In this document: one piece after another, positions 35,283-48,117 of the stretch
Position numbering within the stretch: the first letter of the stretch is position 1
Layout: every line of letters begins with the position of its first letter
NCBI GenBank assembly: GCA_020465985.1
Contig: JAANYP010007920.1
Location: 268,501-332,500, forward strand
Length of the DNA stretch: 64,000 bases
Direction: 5' to 3'
From: Centrapalus pauciflorus
Taxonomy: Eukaryota > Streptophyta > Magnoliopsida > Asterales > Asteraceae
Notes under the pieces: model-generated
What the model saw: only the letters and a program-made list of their open reading frames with translations
Told to the model about the DNA's origin: nothing
Database searches by the model: none
Position numbers and translations under genes: made by a program

Positions 35283-36213
35283 TAGTTGATTCAAAATAAA
35301 GCAGCTTTCTTTTTTTTTTTTTAATGTCTATAGATAAAACCGTTAATTCTATAACGATTTAAACAACACATAATTGATTATGTTCGTACCTTTCAATTCA
35401 TAGGTTGTTATAGTTGTTAAAAAAATGAAATGTTAATCCTATAAATAGGAAAAAAAAAATAGTAATTGCCAAGTGAAATATAATTGGTATATTTTATGTT
35501 TATTCCTTTTACTTGGAATTTTTTAAAATTTTTTTTAAAGCTATGTTACAAACTAATTATTTTACACTAACATCTATTATTCAAGTGAAACTTAAACCTA
35601 CAATTGCACGACACTTTCATACTGATAGGTCTAAGACTCTTAGTCTAATATACATTTGATAAAGTAATTTTTTTAGCCAAATCCATTTAATACTTGAATT
35701 AAAATAGAGTAGTTATAAAATATAATAATATATTGGACAAGATAAGGTGACAGGATTATGTATATTTTGACTACGAAAAATTAAAACATGATTTAAACAT
35801 TAGGATCAGAATAACAATTAATTAATAATAATAAATGATAATAAGCTTACAAAATAAGCCCTTATTATTACAAAACATTAGATTGAATGTATGTCTTAAT
35901 AATATATAAAAATACATACACAATGTTGTTTGTGCTTTCTAATAACTTGAAACACATACAAACCTAGAAATCGCACACATGTTGAAATAGTCGTTTTTCA
36001 TAAAGGAAATTGAGCATGAAATGAAATTAAAATTCTCATAGGCAAACGTTTTTGCCATTCAAAATTAATGGACTTTTGGAATCCCAAACGAAATCAAAGG
36101 AAATTGATTTCTCATTTATTTTCTAGGAAAGAAGCTGAAACAAAAATCAAATTGAATCAAAAGAAATCTGCCAAGTAATATAATAAAAAAAATCAAAGTT
36201 CTCATATGCCTTA
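35283..36213. other. AT-rich stretch without genes
   Basis: No coding frame or element end recognised. Confidence 0.5.
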
Positions 36214-36637
36214 ATTACTAAAATAGCCACATATCACACTCATTTATCACTTTTTAGCCATTAAATTTCCATTTTACCAAATAGTCACACTTTACGTTAC
36301 CACATTTACGTGATAGCCACCATTTACGTGATATATACTTTTTATTCATATTTTAATGCATTACGTTATAAAATGTGTTTAGTAACGTAAATGTTTGTAC
36401 TTTACGTGACCACTTTTAAAAATGTAATGATTAAAATTGGTCACGTAAAGTACAAGCATTTACGTTACCAAACACCTTTTGTAACGTAATGCATTAAAAT
36501 ATGAATAAAAAGTACATATCACGTAAATGGTGGTTATCACGTAAATGTGGTAACGTAAAGTGTGGCTATTTTAGTAAAATGAAAATTTAATGGCTAAAAA
36601 GTGATAAAGAGTGTGATACGTGACTATTTTAGTAATT
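36214..36637. mobile_element. Foldback MITE (near-complete palindrome)
   Basis: The two halves are inverted copies over almost the whole 424 bp. The left arm begins ATTACTAAAATAGCCACATA and the right arm in reverse ATTACTAAAATAGTCACGTA. Words such as TTTACGTGATA and TAACGTAATGCATT occur in both. TA or TTA lies on each side but is too short to classify the family. Confidence 0.8.
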
Positions 36638-37002
36638 ATTGGATTTTCGAGATTTAATGTAGTTTTAAATTCAAAAACTATTTGAGGTTTCTTGACCTTA
36701 TAAACACAATTTGACATTAACTTTAATTTATATGTCATTAGATTACGATCTACGTTTCATTTGTCTAATCTTAGTCACTCTAATTTTTTCGTACTAATAA
36801 GACATCGTACTTTCAAAGATCGTACCGATTAGCAATTATATGATTTTTTTTCATGACACTTTTAATTATGGTTACTTTAAAGTTTAAATGACCACCTTTT
36901 TAACGACATTTAATTTATAATAATGACCAAATTGACAAAAAGTTTGAATGTATTATGACATAAACACTATGAAAATGTTCAATGACCTAAACAAAACCAG
37001 TG
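36638..37002. other. AT-rich stretch without genes
   Basis: No coding frame. Ends at the start of copy B of repeat R. Confidence 0.5.
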
Positions 37003-37267
37003 ACAAATTAAGTATGTTATTACTTGAAGTGAGTTCGCGTGATTTAAAAAAAAAAAAACTTAAACGTTAATGCAATGGGATACAATAACAAATTCACGAC
37101 AAGATCGCATCAAGTAACTGTATGATAAGCTATAATAAATACAAATACATATCCACGTGCCTATGGAATGCTCTCGGTATCCAGCGAAGATAACACGATC
37201 GAGTGACACCCGATATACAATCGAGAACGTGAAGAACGAACAAACTCACAAAAAAAATGGTGTTAAA
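37003..37267 (+). repeat. Repeat unit R, copy B, segment 1
   Basis: Matches 945-1229 of copy A in the same orientation and stops at GTGTTAAA, where Helitron H3 begins. The continuation TTCGGCTAACAAT is found on the far side of H3 at 40004. Confidence 0.8.
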
Positions 37268-37818
37268 CTAGTTATTGAAGACCCGCACGTTGCTGCGGGG
37301 TCTAAAATATTAATTACAAAAATAAATATAAAAGACAAATGAATAATTAAATATTTTTCAAATAATTCAAATGACGAAATCCAACTGAACCAGAATCAAA
37401 GAGTGAAATTGAAAACTTGATACAACAATATATATCCAAGAAGCAAGCCAAATGATATTGTTAGTTGGTTAATATCATTTATTTTTTTAGATTTTGCAAT
37501 GTCAAAATTACAAAGCATGTCTTATTAAATCTGATCGGAATTAAATAAATATATATTTATAACCATAATTTGAAATTATGACATTAATTAGGTTTAATCA
37601 CCAATTTAATTTGTTGGTTTTAAGATCAAATCAAATAAAGTTATAATGATAATATCTCTAACACCTCGATTAGGGACTGGCAATGTTATAATAGTAATGT
37701 TCAATGTTAAACATGATCATATTTAATACAAAATCTAAATATTAGTTAGTTATATTTTAATTATAAAGCAATTTCATTAATTAGAATCTTGTATTGTACA
37801 TCTGAATAATAGTTTTTT

Positions 37819-39053
37819 GGGTAAATTACAAATTTCGTCCCTGTGGTTAATAGAAATTATGGATTCAGTCCTTTTTTAGACGAAATTACAAGTACAGTAT
37901 CTGTGGTTGGTTATTTGTTTTGGTTTTAGTTCTTTGTCTGGTTAATTTTTTTTAAATAACCATTTTACCCTTCAATATATAATAATGATAGGTAATTAAC
38001 TCTTTTTTTTTTCGAAAAATTAAATAACAGAAAAATAAATGAAAATTTTAAATTAGAAATTATTTACTTAAATCAAATTTGTGCACACACAGACATCTAT
38101 AATCTATATCCACACCGCCTTTTTTTTTTTTCTCTGTGCACCGTCATAGCTCTGCCACCACTCACCACCGTCCACCACCGATAACACCACCGTCCTGTGA
38201 ACCATCCTCCGACCTTTTTTTCTCTTGGTCAGAACATCGTTTACTTGGTGTCTAGCCGGAATGACTGCTAGGTCGGTGGACTAGGGGCTATCGTCGGCAG
38301 CTTTAAGGATGAAGACGAGGCGATGATTAGTGGGTTTTTAGGGTTTGAGAGATTAAGATGAAGTAGTTTTGAAGATGAGGAAGAAGAAGCCATTAGAGGG
38401 CGGTGTAATCGCCTGTCAGGATGAATGAATCTGGTTATTGGAGGATTAGGGTTTGGGACGCCATTAGAAATACAGAAGATGAGGAAGAAGAAGCCATACG
38501 TGGAATCAGCTACGCTCTGCGCTGCAAACACTGGTGGTACACGTGGAATCGAATACCCTCTGCGACGTAGCTTCTCATTCCCAAATCCTTTAATCTTGTG
38601 CCCTTGTTGCTCACAACACAGATCTGATCATCTAAAGGAACGAGAATATATCTGGAAAATGATATTGAATTGGTTTCACAAACTCATTCCATATAATCCC
38701 AATATTTACCCTTCTGAAATGCTCAATTCCATTGCTAGAAATCCACATCTTCTATTACCACCTGCCCACGGTGTTGATCAAGATTCCGGCCATACATTAC
38801 GTGATGTTTACTCTCACTTTAAGATTCGATGTTTGATCATAAATTCATATTAAGAGAGAGAGAGATTATTTTTTTATTTCTATTACTTAATTAATATAAA
38901 AATAAAGTTTATTGTCTTTTTTGATTATTTTCTCAAGGGTAAAATGGTCATTTAAAAAAAATTGACCGGTCAAAGGACTAAAACCAAAACAAATAACTAA
39001 GGACTGAATCCATAAATTCTATATAACCACAGAGACAAAATTTGTATTTACCC
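37819..39053. mobile_element. Mutator-like element, possibly a Pack-MULE
   Basis: Inverted termini of about 130 bp start GGGTAAATTACAAATTTCGT on the left and, in reverse, GGGTAAATACAAATTTTGTC on the right. Both continue through CTGTGGTTA and TATGGATTCAGTCCTT. The 9-bp duplication TAGTTTTTT flanks it exactly (37810-37818 and 39054-39062). The interior (38120-38860) is richer in GC and coding-like, with CACCACTCACCACCGTCCAC, but encodes nothing like a MURA transposase. This suggests captured host sequence. It is nested in Helitron H3. Confidence 0.88.
38425..38853 (+). CDS. Unidentified reading frame inside the MULE
   Basis: A 142-codon frame lies in the GC-richer MULE interior. It includes RRSFSFPNPLILCPCCSQHR and WKMILNWFHKLIPYNPNIYP. 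An overlapping minus-strand frame (38268-38531) is serine-rich and may equally be the captured one. I recognise neither. Treat as possible captured exon sequence, not a gene. Confidence 0.2.
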   Translation: MNLVIGGLGFGTPLEIQKMRKKKPYVESATLCAANTGGTRGIEYPLRRSFSFPNPLILCPCCSQHRSDHLKEREYIWKMILNWFHKLIPYNPNIYPSEMLNSIARNPHLLLPPAHGVDQDSGHTLRDVYSHFKIRCLIINSY

Positions 39054-39062
39054 TAGTTTTTT

Positions 39063-39960
39063 TTTCATACAGTTAAACATAACATAATAGTTTTAAAAGA
39101 CAACTTCAAACATATGTATGATTACGATCATAATTTTAAGTGTGTAAGAAAATATTGTAATAATAAATGTTAAAAGAGAACTAAATAAAAATTTATTAAA
39201 ATAAATGGGTTAAATAAAAGATAACACAAAGATATATTATGAAAATTTTAAATTAGAAAAAAACAACAACCAATCATGGTTGGCCAAGTTGCAAGTTTTT
39301 ATTGGTCTTTTTAATACAATTAAACATAATAGTATTTTAAAATACAACTCCAAATATATGTATGATTAAAATCATAATTATAAGTGTGTTAAAAAATATT
39401 GTAATAATAAAATCTTAAAAGAGGACTAAACAAAAGTTTATTAAAATAAAAGGGTTACATAAAAAGGATGTGTTATGAAAAGTTTAAATTATAAAAAAAA
39501 ACCCCACTTCAAACATATTTATGATTACGATCATAATTTTAAGTGTATAAGAAAATATTGTAATAATAAATGTTAATAGATGATTTAATAAAAATTTATT
39601 AAAATAAAAGGGTTAAATAAAAGATAAAACAAAGATAAGGGTGTATTATGAAAAATTTAAATTAAAAAAAACATCAACCAATCATGGTTGGTCAAGTTAC
39701 ATGTTTTCGTTGGTCTTTTTTATACAATTAAACATAATATAATAGTTTTAAAAGTCGACTCCAAACTTATGTATGATTAAAATCATAATTTTAAATGTGT
39801 AAGAAAATATTGTAATAATAAATGTTAAAAGAGAACTAAACACAAGTTTATTAAACTAAAAATGGTTAAATAAAAGATAACACAAAAATATTGATGTGTT
39901 ATGAAAAGTTTAAATTAAAAAAGAACCCCACCAACCAATCATTGTTGGCCAAGTAGGAGG
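39063..39960. repeat. Tandem array of about 220-bp units inside Helitron H3
   Basis: About four diverged copies share ACAATTAAACATAATA, TGTATGATTAAAATCATAAT, GAAAATATTGTAATAATAAA, AAAATAAAAGGGTTAAATAA and CCAATCATGGTTGGCCAAGT. Unit starts lie near 39066, 39315, 39500 and 39722. Confidence 0.75.
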
Positions 39961-40003
39961 TTTTCATTGGATTATAAGATTTGATAAATGTACGTATATA
40001 TAA

Positions 40004-40202
40004 TTCGGCTAACAATAATAATCATCAATGGGGGGCCAAATAAATAACGGAAGAGTTTTGTTTTTATTAAACTTTATTTATTATTTAAAAGTATTTGTAA
40101 TGGTCTCTAATTATTTATGCATTGAATTATCCATTTAATTATATTCATGTTGAAATAAAATTCCATAAATAATAAGATGCATCTTTTTTAATGATCATTA
40201 TC

Positions 40203-40207
<5 letters not shown>
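40004..40207 (+). repeat. Repeat unit R, copy B, segment 2
   Basis: Continues segment 1 without interruption where copy A carries Helitron H1, Copia-1 and the Helitron run, so it preserves all three unoccupied sites. It ends ATTATCTAATTTTA at a (TA)n array. Copy A continues there as ATTATCTAATATGAAGATATAAAAAGG, which resumes in copy B at 58917. Confidence 0.85.
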
Positions 40208-40740
<533 letters not shown>

Positions 40741-40747
40741 CTTTAAA

Positions 40748-41419
40748 ACGAGACCGGTCATGATATATTTTTTTCGAAAAAATTTTACGTGTTTATTTTT
40801 CGTAAAAAAAAAATTACCCAGACCACGATGCAATATATCATGGTGAGATAATGAGATCATTCGATATCGAATGAACACTTTGATATCGTATATTTAACGT
40901 CAATGCAACACTGCATATACGCTCATTATTAACAGAGCTAAAATAATAGTCACAATTAGTAGTCAAAGTTGGTGGATTTAACGAGAACGGTTATGATATA
41001 TATTTTTTTATTTTTCGTAAAAAAAATTTTACCCAGACCACGATGCAATATATCATGGTGAGATCATGAGATCATTCGATATCGAATGAACACTTTGATA
41101 TCGTATATTTAACGTCAATGCAACATTGCATATACGTTCATTACTAACAGAGCCAAAATAATAGTCACAATTAGTAGTCAAAGTTGGTGGATTTAACGAG
41201 AACGGTTATGATATATATTTTTTTATTTTTCGTTAAAAAAATTTTACCCAGACCACGATGCAATATATCATGGTGAGATCATGAGATTATTCGATATCGA
41301 ATGAACACTTTGATACCGTATATTTAACGTCGATGCAACACTGCATATACGTTCATTATTAACAGAGATAAATAATAGTCAAAATTAGTAGTCAAAGTTG
41401 GTGGATTTAACGAGAACGG
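40748..41419. repeat. Tandem array, about 215-bp units
   Basis: Units begin near 40748, 40981 and 41196 with ACGAGAACGGTTATGATATA-like text, and a fourth starts at 41410. They contain ACCACGATGCAATATATCAT, the palindrome-rich ATTCGATATCGAATGAACAC and AATTAGTAGTCAAAGTTGGT. The fourth unit is cut after ten bases by the gypsy element. The array does not resume on its other side. Confidence 0.85.
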
Positions 41420-43235
41420 TGTAACACCCCTCCCGATCCCGGAAATGCCACGTCAATATAAAATCATAAGTGGCCATAACGCAACGGATCTATTATACAC
41501 ATGTCATAAGGTTATACAGATTACGGCTAATTAAAACTTTAAACACAAAGTTAATACATTCAAATCCCAAGTCAACAAAATATACAAATCCCGGTTACTA
41601 GGTACACTGTTCCCAAAACAACTATTACATGCGATTCAAAACATTACATCGACAAATAACCGAACTTCAAGTCAGTCCCGAATCTATCTCTGCGGCTGCG
41701 GTCCCTTCTGATTCCCTGAACATGTTAGACTCGATAACGTGAGCTATAAAGCCCGTGAGCACACGAGGGTTGACACTGCACAGAACACATAGCACATAGC
41801 ACGCAAACCCTGTCCCTGTCCCTGTCCCGATTGCCCAACACACATCTCAGGTATAAAGCACAAGTATGAGATCGGAGTACACATAGCCCTGCGGGGACCC
41901 CTCCCCGGTGGACACATCGCACACAGCAATGGTCGGTAATACCCTGTAGCACGGAAGCTACCCGGCTACAGGCCCTGCCGTATATATACGCCCCAAGGAC
42001 TGTAAGGGACAGTCAACCCGCGCGATTCCCCTTCGCGACTTATTGTCCGTATGGAACTCATCACGGACCCCTGAATCGATCTCGCATCTCATACATAACA
42101 CGTATAAGGAATAGAGCATACCTGAGGTTCACGTCCCTGTCTCACATAGATACAACACGCACAAAATAGCAACACAGCTAAAATCGTAAAGACGACGCGT
42201 GTTTAGAAAAGTCTCGAGTACTCACCTGACTGGTTTCCCGAAGTCTGAACGCCCTGATCAAATCCGGCTCGAGATCCGCTAGTCCCTGTGATCACACGGA
42301 TAGCCCAATAATCAATCACAATTCCCAGATAACATATATCACACAATCACAATCATTCGAACTCAATTCAAACTCGATAACCCCACGGAACCGAAACCCG
42401 ACCAATACCCGAAACTCGACTCAAACCCGACTCAAGGCAATGCCAAACAAGACTCTAAACCCAAACAGAATCCATCCCGAGCAATCCCGAGGGAAACCCG
42501 ACAATAGCCCGACCCAAACCCTTAATTAAGATGCAATTCGGATTTCTCCAACAGGTCCTTGGTCGCGCCGCGGAGACCCTGGTGGTCGCGCCGCGACCCC
42601 GCGAAAACCTGAACCCCTGACCTGCGATTTCCATGGTTGTCCAGGAGTATTAAACTCCTTTATACTCGATTTTTACCTCAAAACACATATATAATCATAC
42701 AACAGCAACATACAAGTTCCCTTATCATTCAAACAATCAATTCCCACTTTGCAACACACATATTCATCAAATTGGAGGCTAATCACAAGAATCCTTACCT
42801 TGTTGAGCTTCAAACACAAGATGAAGAGGATAATGAAGCCAAATCTCAGATTCTACAATCAATTCTTGAAGCTTGAAGATGAATTATGCTGCTAGAGCTC
42901 TCAAAACACACACACAACACACTCTTTAGGGCTTCTCAAAATGGATAAGGTAAAAGGAAGATAAGCACGTATATACTCTTCTAATTTAACCGGTCCCGAA
43001 CCCAATAACCCGAACCCGATATCACATTTTCACTATTATGCCCATTTAACCCATTTAATCCCACGATCCCAAGAATATAATCCGTTCATTAAAATTATAA
43101 CCAGATGACACGCAAGCCCCAATCCCGACACGTATCAATCCACGAAACGGGATATAATTGGACCAACCCAATATTAATAAATTATTTATCCACTAAAATA
43201 ATTCCATGTACCAGGTTGAAATAATGGATGTTACA
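41420..43235 (-). repeat. 3' LTR of the gypsy element
   Basis: 1,816 bp, TGTAACACCC...GGATGTTACA in plus reading. Preceded on the left by AACGAGAACGG of the tandem array. Short frames in it (for example 42637-42876) recur in the other LTR and are not genes. Confidence 0.93.
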
Positions 43236-43261
43236 AATCCTCCCCTCTTAAAGAGATTCCG

Positions 43262-46200
43262 TCACGGAATCTGACTCGAACTCTGGAACAGGTGAGGATA
43301 TCTCGATCGCATTTCTGATTCGGGTTCCCAAGTAGCGTTGGTACCCTTATGGTGTCTCCATTGAACGAGTACCAAGGCAATCTCTTTATTCCTCAGCTTC
43401 TTGATCTTTCGGTCGGTCACAGCCTCGGGCTGCTCCACATATCGCAGCTGATCATCGACTGTAATCTCGGATAAGGGCACATACTGATCATCTGTAGCCA
43501 GACACTTCCGGAGATGACTCACATGAAACGTATCGTGCACACCAGCCAACTCTGAAGGCAATCGTAGTCGATAGGCCTGATCCCGGACTCTCTCAATGAT
43601 CTCGAATGGCCCGATATAACGAGGACTCAGCTTCCCACGATGTCTAAACCGGATGACCCCTTTCCACGGCGACACCTTAAGCAACACGCGGTCCCCGACA
43701 CTGAACTCTAGCTCCTTCAGACGGCGATCGGCATAACATTTCTGACGGCTCTGGGCGACCCTCATATGCTCCCGAATCACGGCCACCTTGTCACTAGTTT
43801 CTTGCAATAACTCCGGCCCGCTAATAGGTCGCTCACCGACCTCGCCCCAACACACTTGGGTCAGGCACTTGCGCCCATATAGTGCCTCAAACGGAGCCAT
43901 TTTAATCGTGGCGTGATAGCTATTATTATACGCGAACTCGACCAACGGTAAATGCACATCCCAATTACCACTGAAGTCGATAGCACACGCCCGCAACATA
44001 TCCTCGAGGGTCTGATTAGTACGCTCGGTCTTTCCGTCAGTCTGTGGTCTATACGCCGTGCTCAACTGAATCCTGGTACCCAATTCTCGCTGAAAGCTCT
44101 GCCAGAAACGAGACGTAAACCGCGTATCACTGTCCGAAGTAATCGACATCGGAATCCCATGCCGCGATACCACCTCGTTGATATACAGCCTCGCCAACTG
44201 ATCCATGGTGATAGTACCCCGAACGGCTAAGAAGTGCGCACTCTTCGTTAGTCGATCCACTATAACCCAGATCATATCGTTCCCGCGGACCGTGCGTGGA
44301 AGTCTCACAATGAAATCCATCGTGATGTGATACCACTTCCACTCGGGGATCTCTAACGGCTGTAGATGCCCGTGCGGCTTCTGATGCTCGGCTTTAACCC
44401 TCAAACACGTCATACACTGCTCGACATATCGGCCCACATCCCTTTTCATTCCCGGCCACCAGTAGAAGTCACGGAGATCACGATACATCTTAGTACTCCC
44501 CGGATGCACAGATAGCCTCGACCGATGCGACTCATCAAGAATCAACTGTCGCAAATTCCCGACCCTCGGGACCCAGACCCTATCATGAAACACAAACAGC
44601 CCACGATCATCTCTGATCAGCAACTCAAGCTGCCCGGTTAGACGCTCTCGCTTCACATTATCACCCCGCAGGCCCTCCTGCTGCGCTAATATCAGACTAT
44701 CGATCAATGTCGAGGTAATTTCAAGCCTCGAAGCCTTGGAAATCCTAGTCTGGCCGCATGCCCTATGGCTCAGCGCGTCAGCTACCACATTAGCCCGGCC
44801 CGGGTGGTACTGAATCTCACAATCGTAGTCCTTGAGCAACTCAAGGCTACGGCGCTGCCGCATATTCAAATCCTTCTGGCTGAACAGATACTGAAGACTC
44901 TTATGGTCGGTATACACAATAAACCGAGATCCATACAGATAATGGCGCCAAATCTTTAACGCAAACACGATGACGTCTAGCTCTAAATCATGCACGGTAT
45001 GGTTCTCCTCATAAGTCTTCAGCTGGCGCGAAGCATACGCGATCACCTTCCCTCTCTGCATCAGAACACAACCCAAACCCGACCCTGAAGCATCACAGTA
45101 AACCACGAAATCATCGGTACCCTCCGGCAAGGCCAACACTGGAGCCTGACACAATCGGGTCTTTAGCTCTCTGAACGCACGCTCCTGATCCTCGGACCAC
45201 TCAAACGAAACGGACTACCGTGTCAATCTCGTCAACGGCAAGGCAATCCTCGAGAAATCCTGGATGAAGCGTCTATAATACCCGGCGAGACCCAGAAAAC
45301 TACGAATCTCAGGCACTGATCTCGGAGGCTCCCAACTCATCACTGCCTCAATCTTGGCTGGATCCACTTTTATACCCTCGGCATTGACCACATGACCCAA
45401 AAACTGCACTTCCCGAAGCCAAAATTCACATTTGGACAGCTTCGCATACAATTTCTCCCTGCGCAGCACAGTCAAAACCTCTCGGAGGTGCTGCTCGTGA
45501 TCCTCGGCACTCCGCGAATAGATAAGGATATCATCGATGAACACGATCACGAATCTATCCAACATCGCCCTACACACCCGGTTCATTAAATCCATGAAAG
45601 CGGCGGGTGCATTAGTCAAACCGAAAGGCATTACAAGGAACTCGTAGTGCCCATAACGAGTCCGAAACGCGGTCTTCGGCACATCTTCGTCCCTGACCCT
45701 CAACTGATGATAACCCGATCGCAAGTCGATCTTGGAGAAGAAACTCGAACCCTGAAGCTGATCGAACAGGTCGTCGATACGTGGAAGCGGGTAGCGATTC
45801 TTCACGGTCACTTTATTCAATTCCCGATAGTCGATACACATCCGCATGCTACCGTCCTTCTTTTTCACGAAAAGCACTGGCGCACCCCACGGCGACGAAC
45901 TAGGACGGATGAATCCACGATCTAGAAGCTCCTGCAACTGAGACATCAGCTCTCGCATCTCTGTCGGTGCCAGCCTATAAGGCGTCTTCGCAATCGGCAC
46001 CGCCCCAGGAACAAGATCTATGCGAAACTCTACCTGGCGATCTGGCGGTAACCCAGGCAACTCCTCTGGGAATACCTCAGGGAACTCACGGATCACTGGA
46101 ATATCCTCTAAGGTCTTCTTTTCCTTCCTCGCGTCAACCACATAAGCTAGGAAGGTCTCACACCCCTTAGAGACATATCTCTGAGCCCTAGCCATAGATA

Positions 46201-46432
46201 CAATCCCAATAGCTCCTTTACGGCGCTCCCCATACACAATCACACTCTCACTGTCAGAAATGGGTATACGGATGATCTTTTTGGCACACAGAATATCAGC
46301 CCGTCTGGCAGTCAACCAGTCCATACCCACTATCACATCGAAGCTACTGATCTCAATCGGCAGCAAATCGATCACAAACTGATGGGAGTCTATTTCTAAC
46401 ACACAATCCCGATAAACCCGACTCACCAACAT
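43262..46432 (-). pseudogene. Gypsy pol gene: end of PR, RT, RNase H, integrase, chromodomain
   Basis: 46432-45215 encodes the end of the protease region (VIVGMDWL), then reverse transcriptase (RMCIDYRELNKVT, FSKIDLRSGYHQ) with the catalytic FIDD at 45530-45541. A TAG stop at 45215-45217 interrupts. The same frame continues to 43262 with RNase H (DASGSG, YTDHKSL) and an integrase zinc-binding region (H210, H217, C247, C250 of the lower frame). The integrase core has D280, D341 and E377, the last two spaced as DDx35E. It ends with LSPRYIGPFEI and a segment of about 65 residues resembling a chromodomain (VLVQWRHHKG, ATWEPE). Chromodomains guide such elements to particular chromatin. Apart from the stop and the upstream frameshift it looks intact. 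Confidence 0.92.
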
Positions 46433-47946
46433 CGAACTCCCATCAACCTCTCGACAATCAATGGAACAGACAAAGGAGAAGCAGACATACTAAAATACGC
46501 ACAAACTATAACAGACACATAGGAGCGATCTGCCCCGGAATCAAATAACATACGAGCTCGAAGTCCGTTAAGGATGTACGTACCCGAAACAACGTCTGTA
46601 GCATCCCGTGCCTCCTCTGCGGTAGCCTGAAACACTCGTCCGTGGCCTCTCGGAACTAACTCACGGCGGCTGGACGACGACGGCTCTGCCCTGGTCCCAC
46701 TTAAACTAGCCCCCTGTACTGCCGGTCCCGGCTCTGGACAATCCCTAACCCGATGCCCTGGTCACCCACATCTGAAACACAACGGCTCAGGCACCGTACA
46801 AACTGAAGCGGCGTGGCCCCGCTGGCCGCACCGGAAACAACGTGGCTGTTCTGATAAACACTGTCCGGAATGGCGCCGGTGACATTTCGGGCACTCCCGA
46901 TCTCCATATGAACTCTCGACCCTACTACCGGATGCCTGGGACCCCTGTCCCACACTACTCTGGCTCTGCGCGCCAGATCCCTGACCCTGGCCCTGACGCC
47001 TCGATCGGCGATCTCGACCTCTATCTCGATCCCTATCACGTCGCTGTCCCGACCCTTGCCCTGAAGTCTGCCCAGAACCCTGATCTGAAAACTGCCACTG
47101 ATCCGGACGCTGGTCACTAGGGGCGTCCCCGGAAGATCTCCATACACTGGACGGCTGCTCGGAAGTCCCAGTCCGCTGCCTCTGAGAAGAGGGCTGCTCC
47201 CTCTGCTTAATGATCTCCCGCTCCCTCATGCGGGCCATCTCAAGAGCTCTGGCGAAGGTCGGGGTATCGTGTAGCCCTACGAACTCCCGAATATCTGATC
47301 GAAGCCCATCTATGAATGCATCGGCTTTACGGCTCTCGGTATCCACATGCTGAGGCGCGAACTGTGAGTACTCATTAAATCGGTCGACATACTGCTGGAC
47401 CGTCATATTACCCTGTTGCAAATGGAGAAATCGGCGCTCCATTTCCCGTCTCTCGTCCCGCGGAATATACTGGAGCTCAAACATAGCCCTGAACTGTTCC
47501 CAAGTCATGGCATAAGCGGCGGACTCAGTCATCGAAGACTCAATCGATTTCCACCACTGCAAAGCTCCACCCCGTAACTGATATGCGGCATACCCAACCA
47601 TATCTCTAGGATCGACATGGGCCACTCGAAACGCGCCCTCAATCTCTCGCTCCCATGCGATGGCCGCCCCCGGCTCACCGTCACCCCGAAACTGTGGCGG
47701 AGCCCCTATCATAAAATCTTTAAAAGACCCACCCCTCTGAGAAGATGACGATGCCCCATCCCCTGATCCGGTCTCAGTACGCTGAACAACTGGCCCCAAA
47801 CTCTGACCCTGTTCCCTTTCTTGCTCTTTCTGCTGCCTGTAAAACTCGGTAAGAACCTCTAGCAGCTCGGATTTTCGGATATACTCATCACCAGGCGGCT
47901 TACCCGCGCCCGAACCCTCTCCCTGATCTGCCATTATAATCTGCAC
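46423..47946 (-). pseudogene. Gypsy gag and protease start, with internal stop and frameshift
   Basis: From ATG 47946 (a second ATG, MADQGEG, is 12 bases in) the frame encodes gag with the retrotransposon capsid core (ALQWWKSIE, WEQFRAMFELQYIP, YVDRFNEYSQF) and a glutamine, arginine and glycine-rich basic region. Cysteine motifs follow: CPKCHRRHSGQC, CFRCGQRGHAASVC and a third CFRCG cut by TGA at 46762-46764. The same frame resumes with ATEEARDATDVVSGT-like text and the protease site LFDSGADRSY. It then shifts frame near 46430-46440, where the pol frame begins. The element is therefore one TGA and one frameshift short of an open gag-PR. Confidence 0.9.
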
Positions 47947-48102
47947 AAAGCAAAACGATTAAGCACAAGGGATAGATCACCCAGCGTTATACACTAAGCC
48001 AGGTCGGTTAATCCATTATATATAATCGCAAACGATCCCCCATGGACCGGAACAAGGTCTAAGTTAAGCATCCACTAATGATACTCAAGCTTCAAACCAC
48101 AA

Positions 48103-48114
48103 GCTCTGATACCA
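48103..48114 (-). other. Primer-binding site of the gypsy element (tRNA-Met)
   Basis: TGGTATCAGAGC in minus reading, three bases inside the LTR end, complementary to initiator tRNA-Met. Confidence 0.9.
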
Positions 48115-48117
48115 TGC

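Larger units (their letters stand above)
37268..40003 (-). mobile_element. Helitron H3, interrupted by a MULE
   Basis: In minus orientation the 3' end is CTAG (37268-37271), preceded by the hairpin GACCCCGCAGCAACGTGCGGG and preceded on the plus strand by A37267. The other end is set by comparison with copy A, in which GTGTTAAATTCGGCC runs through without an insert. It falls at about 40003, where the element reads TTATATATACG in minus orientation rather than the expected TC. A 1,235-bp MULE sits inside (37819-39053), and a tandem array fills much of 39063-39960. No Helitron protein is visible. Confidence 0.72.

Noticed and set aside
42637..42876. 79-codon frame in the gypsy LTR, repeated at 49335-49574
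   Set aside because: Present identically in both LTRs and without recognisable domains; LTR sequence, not a gene.
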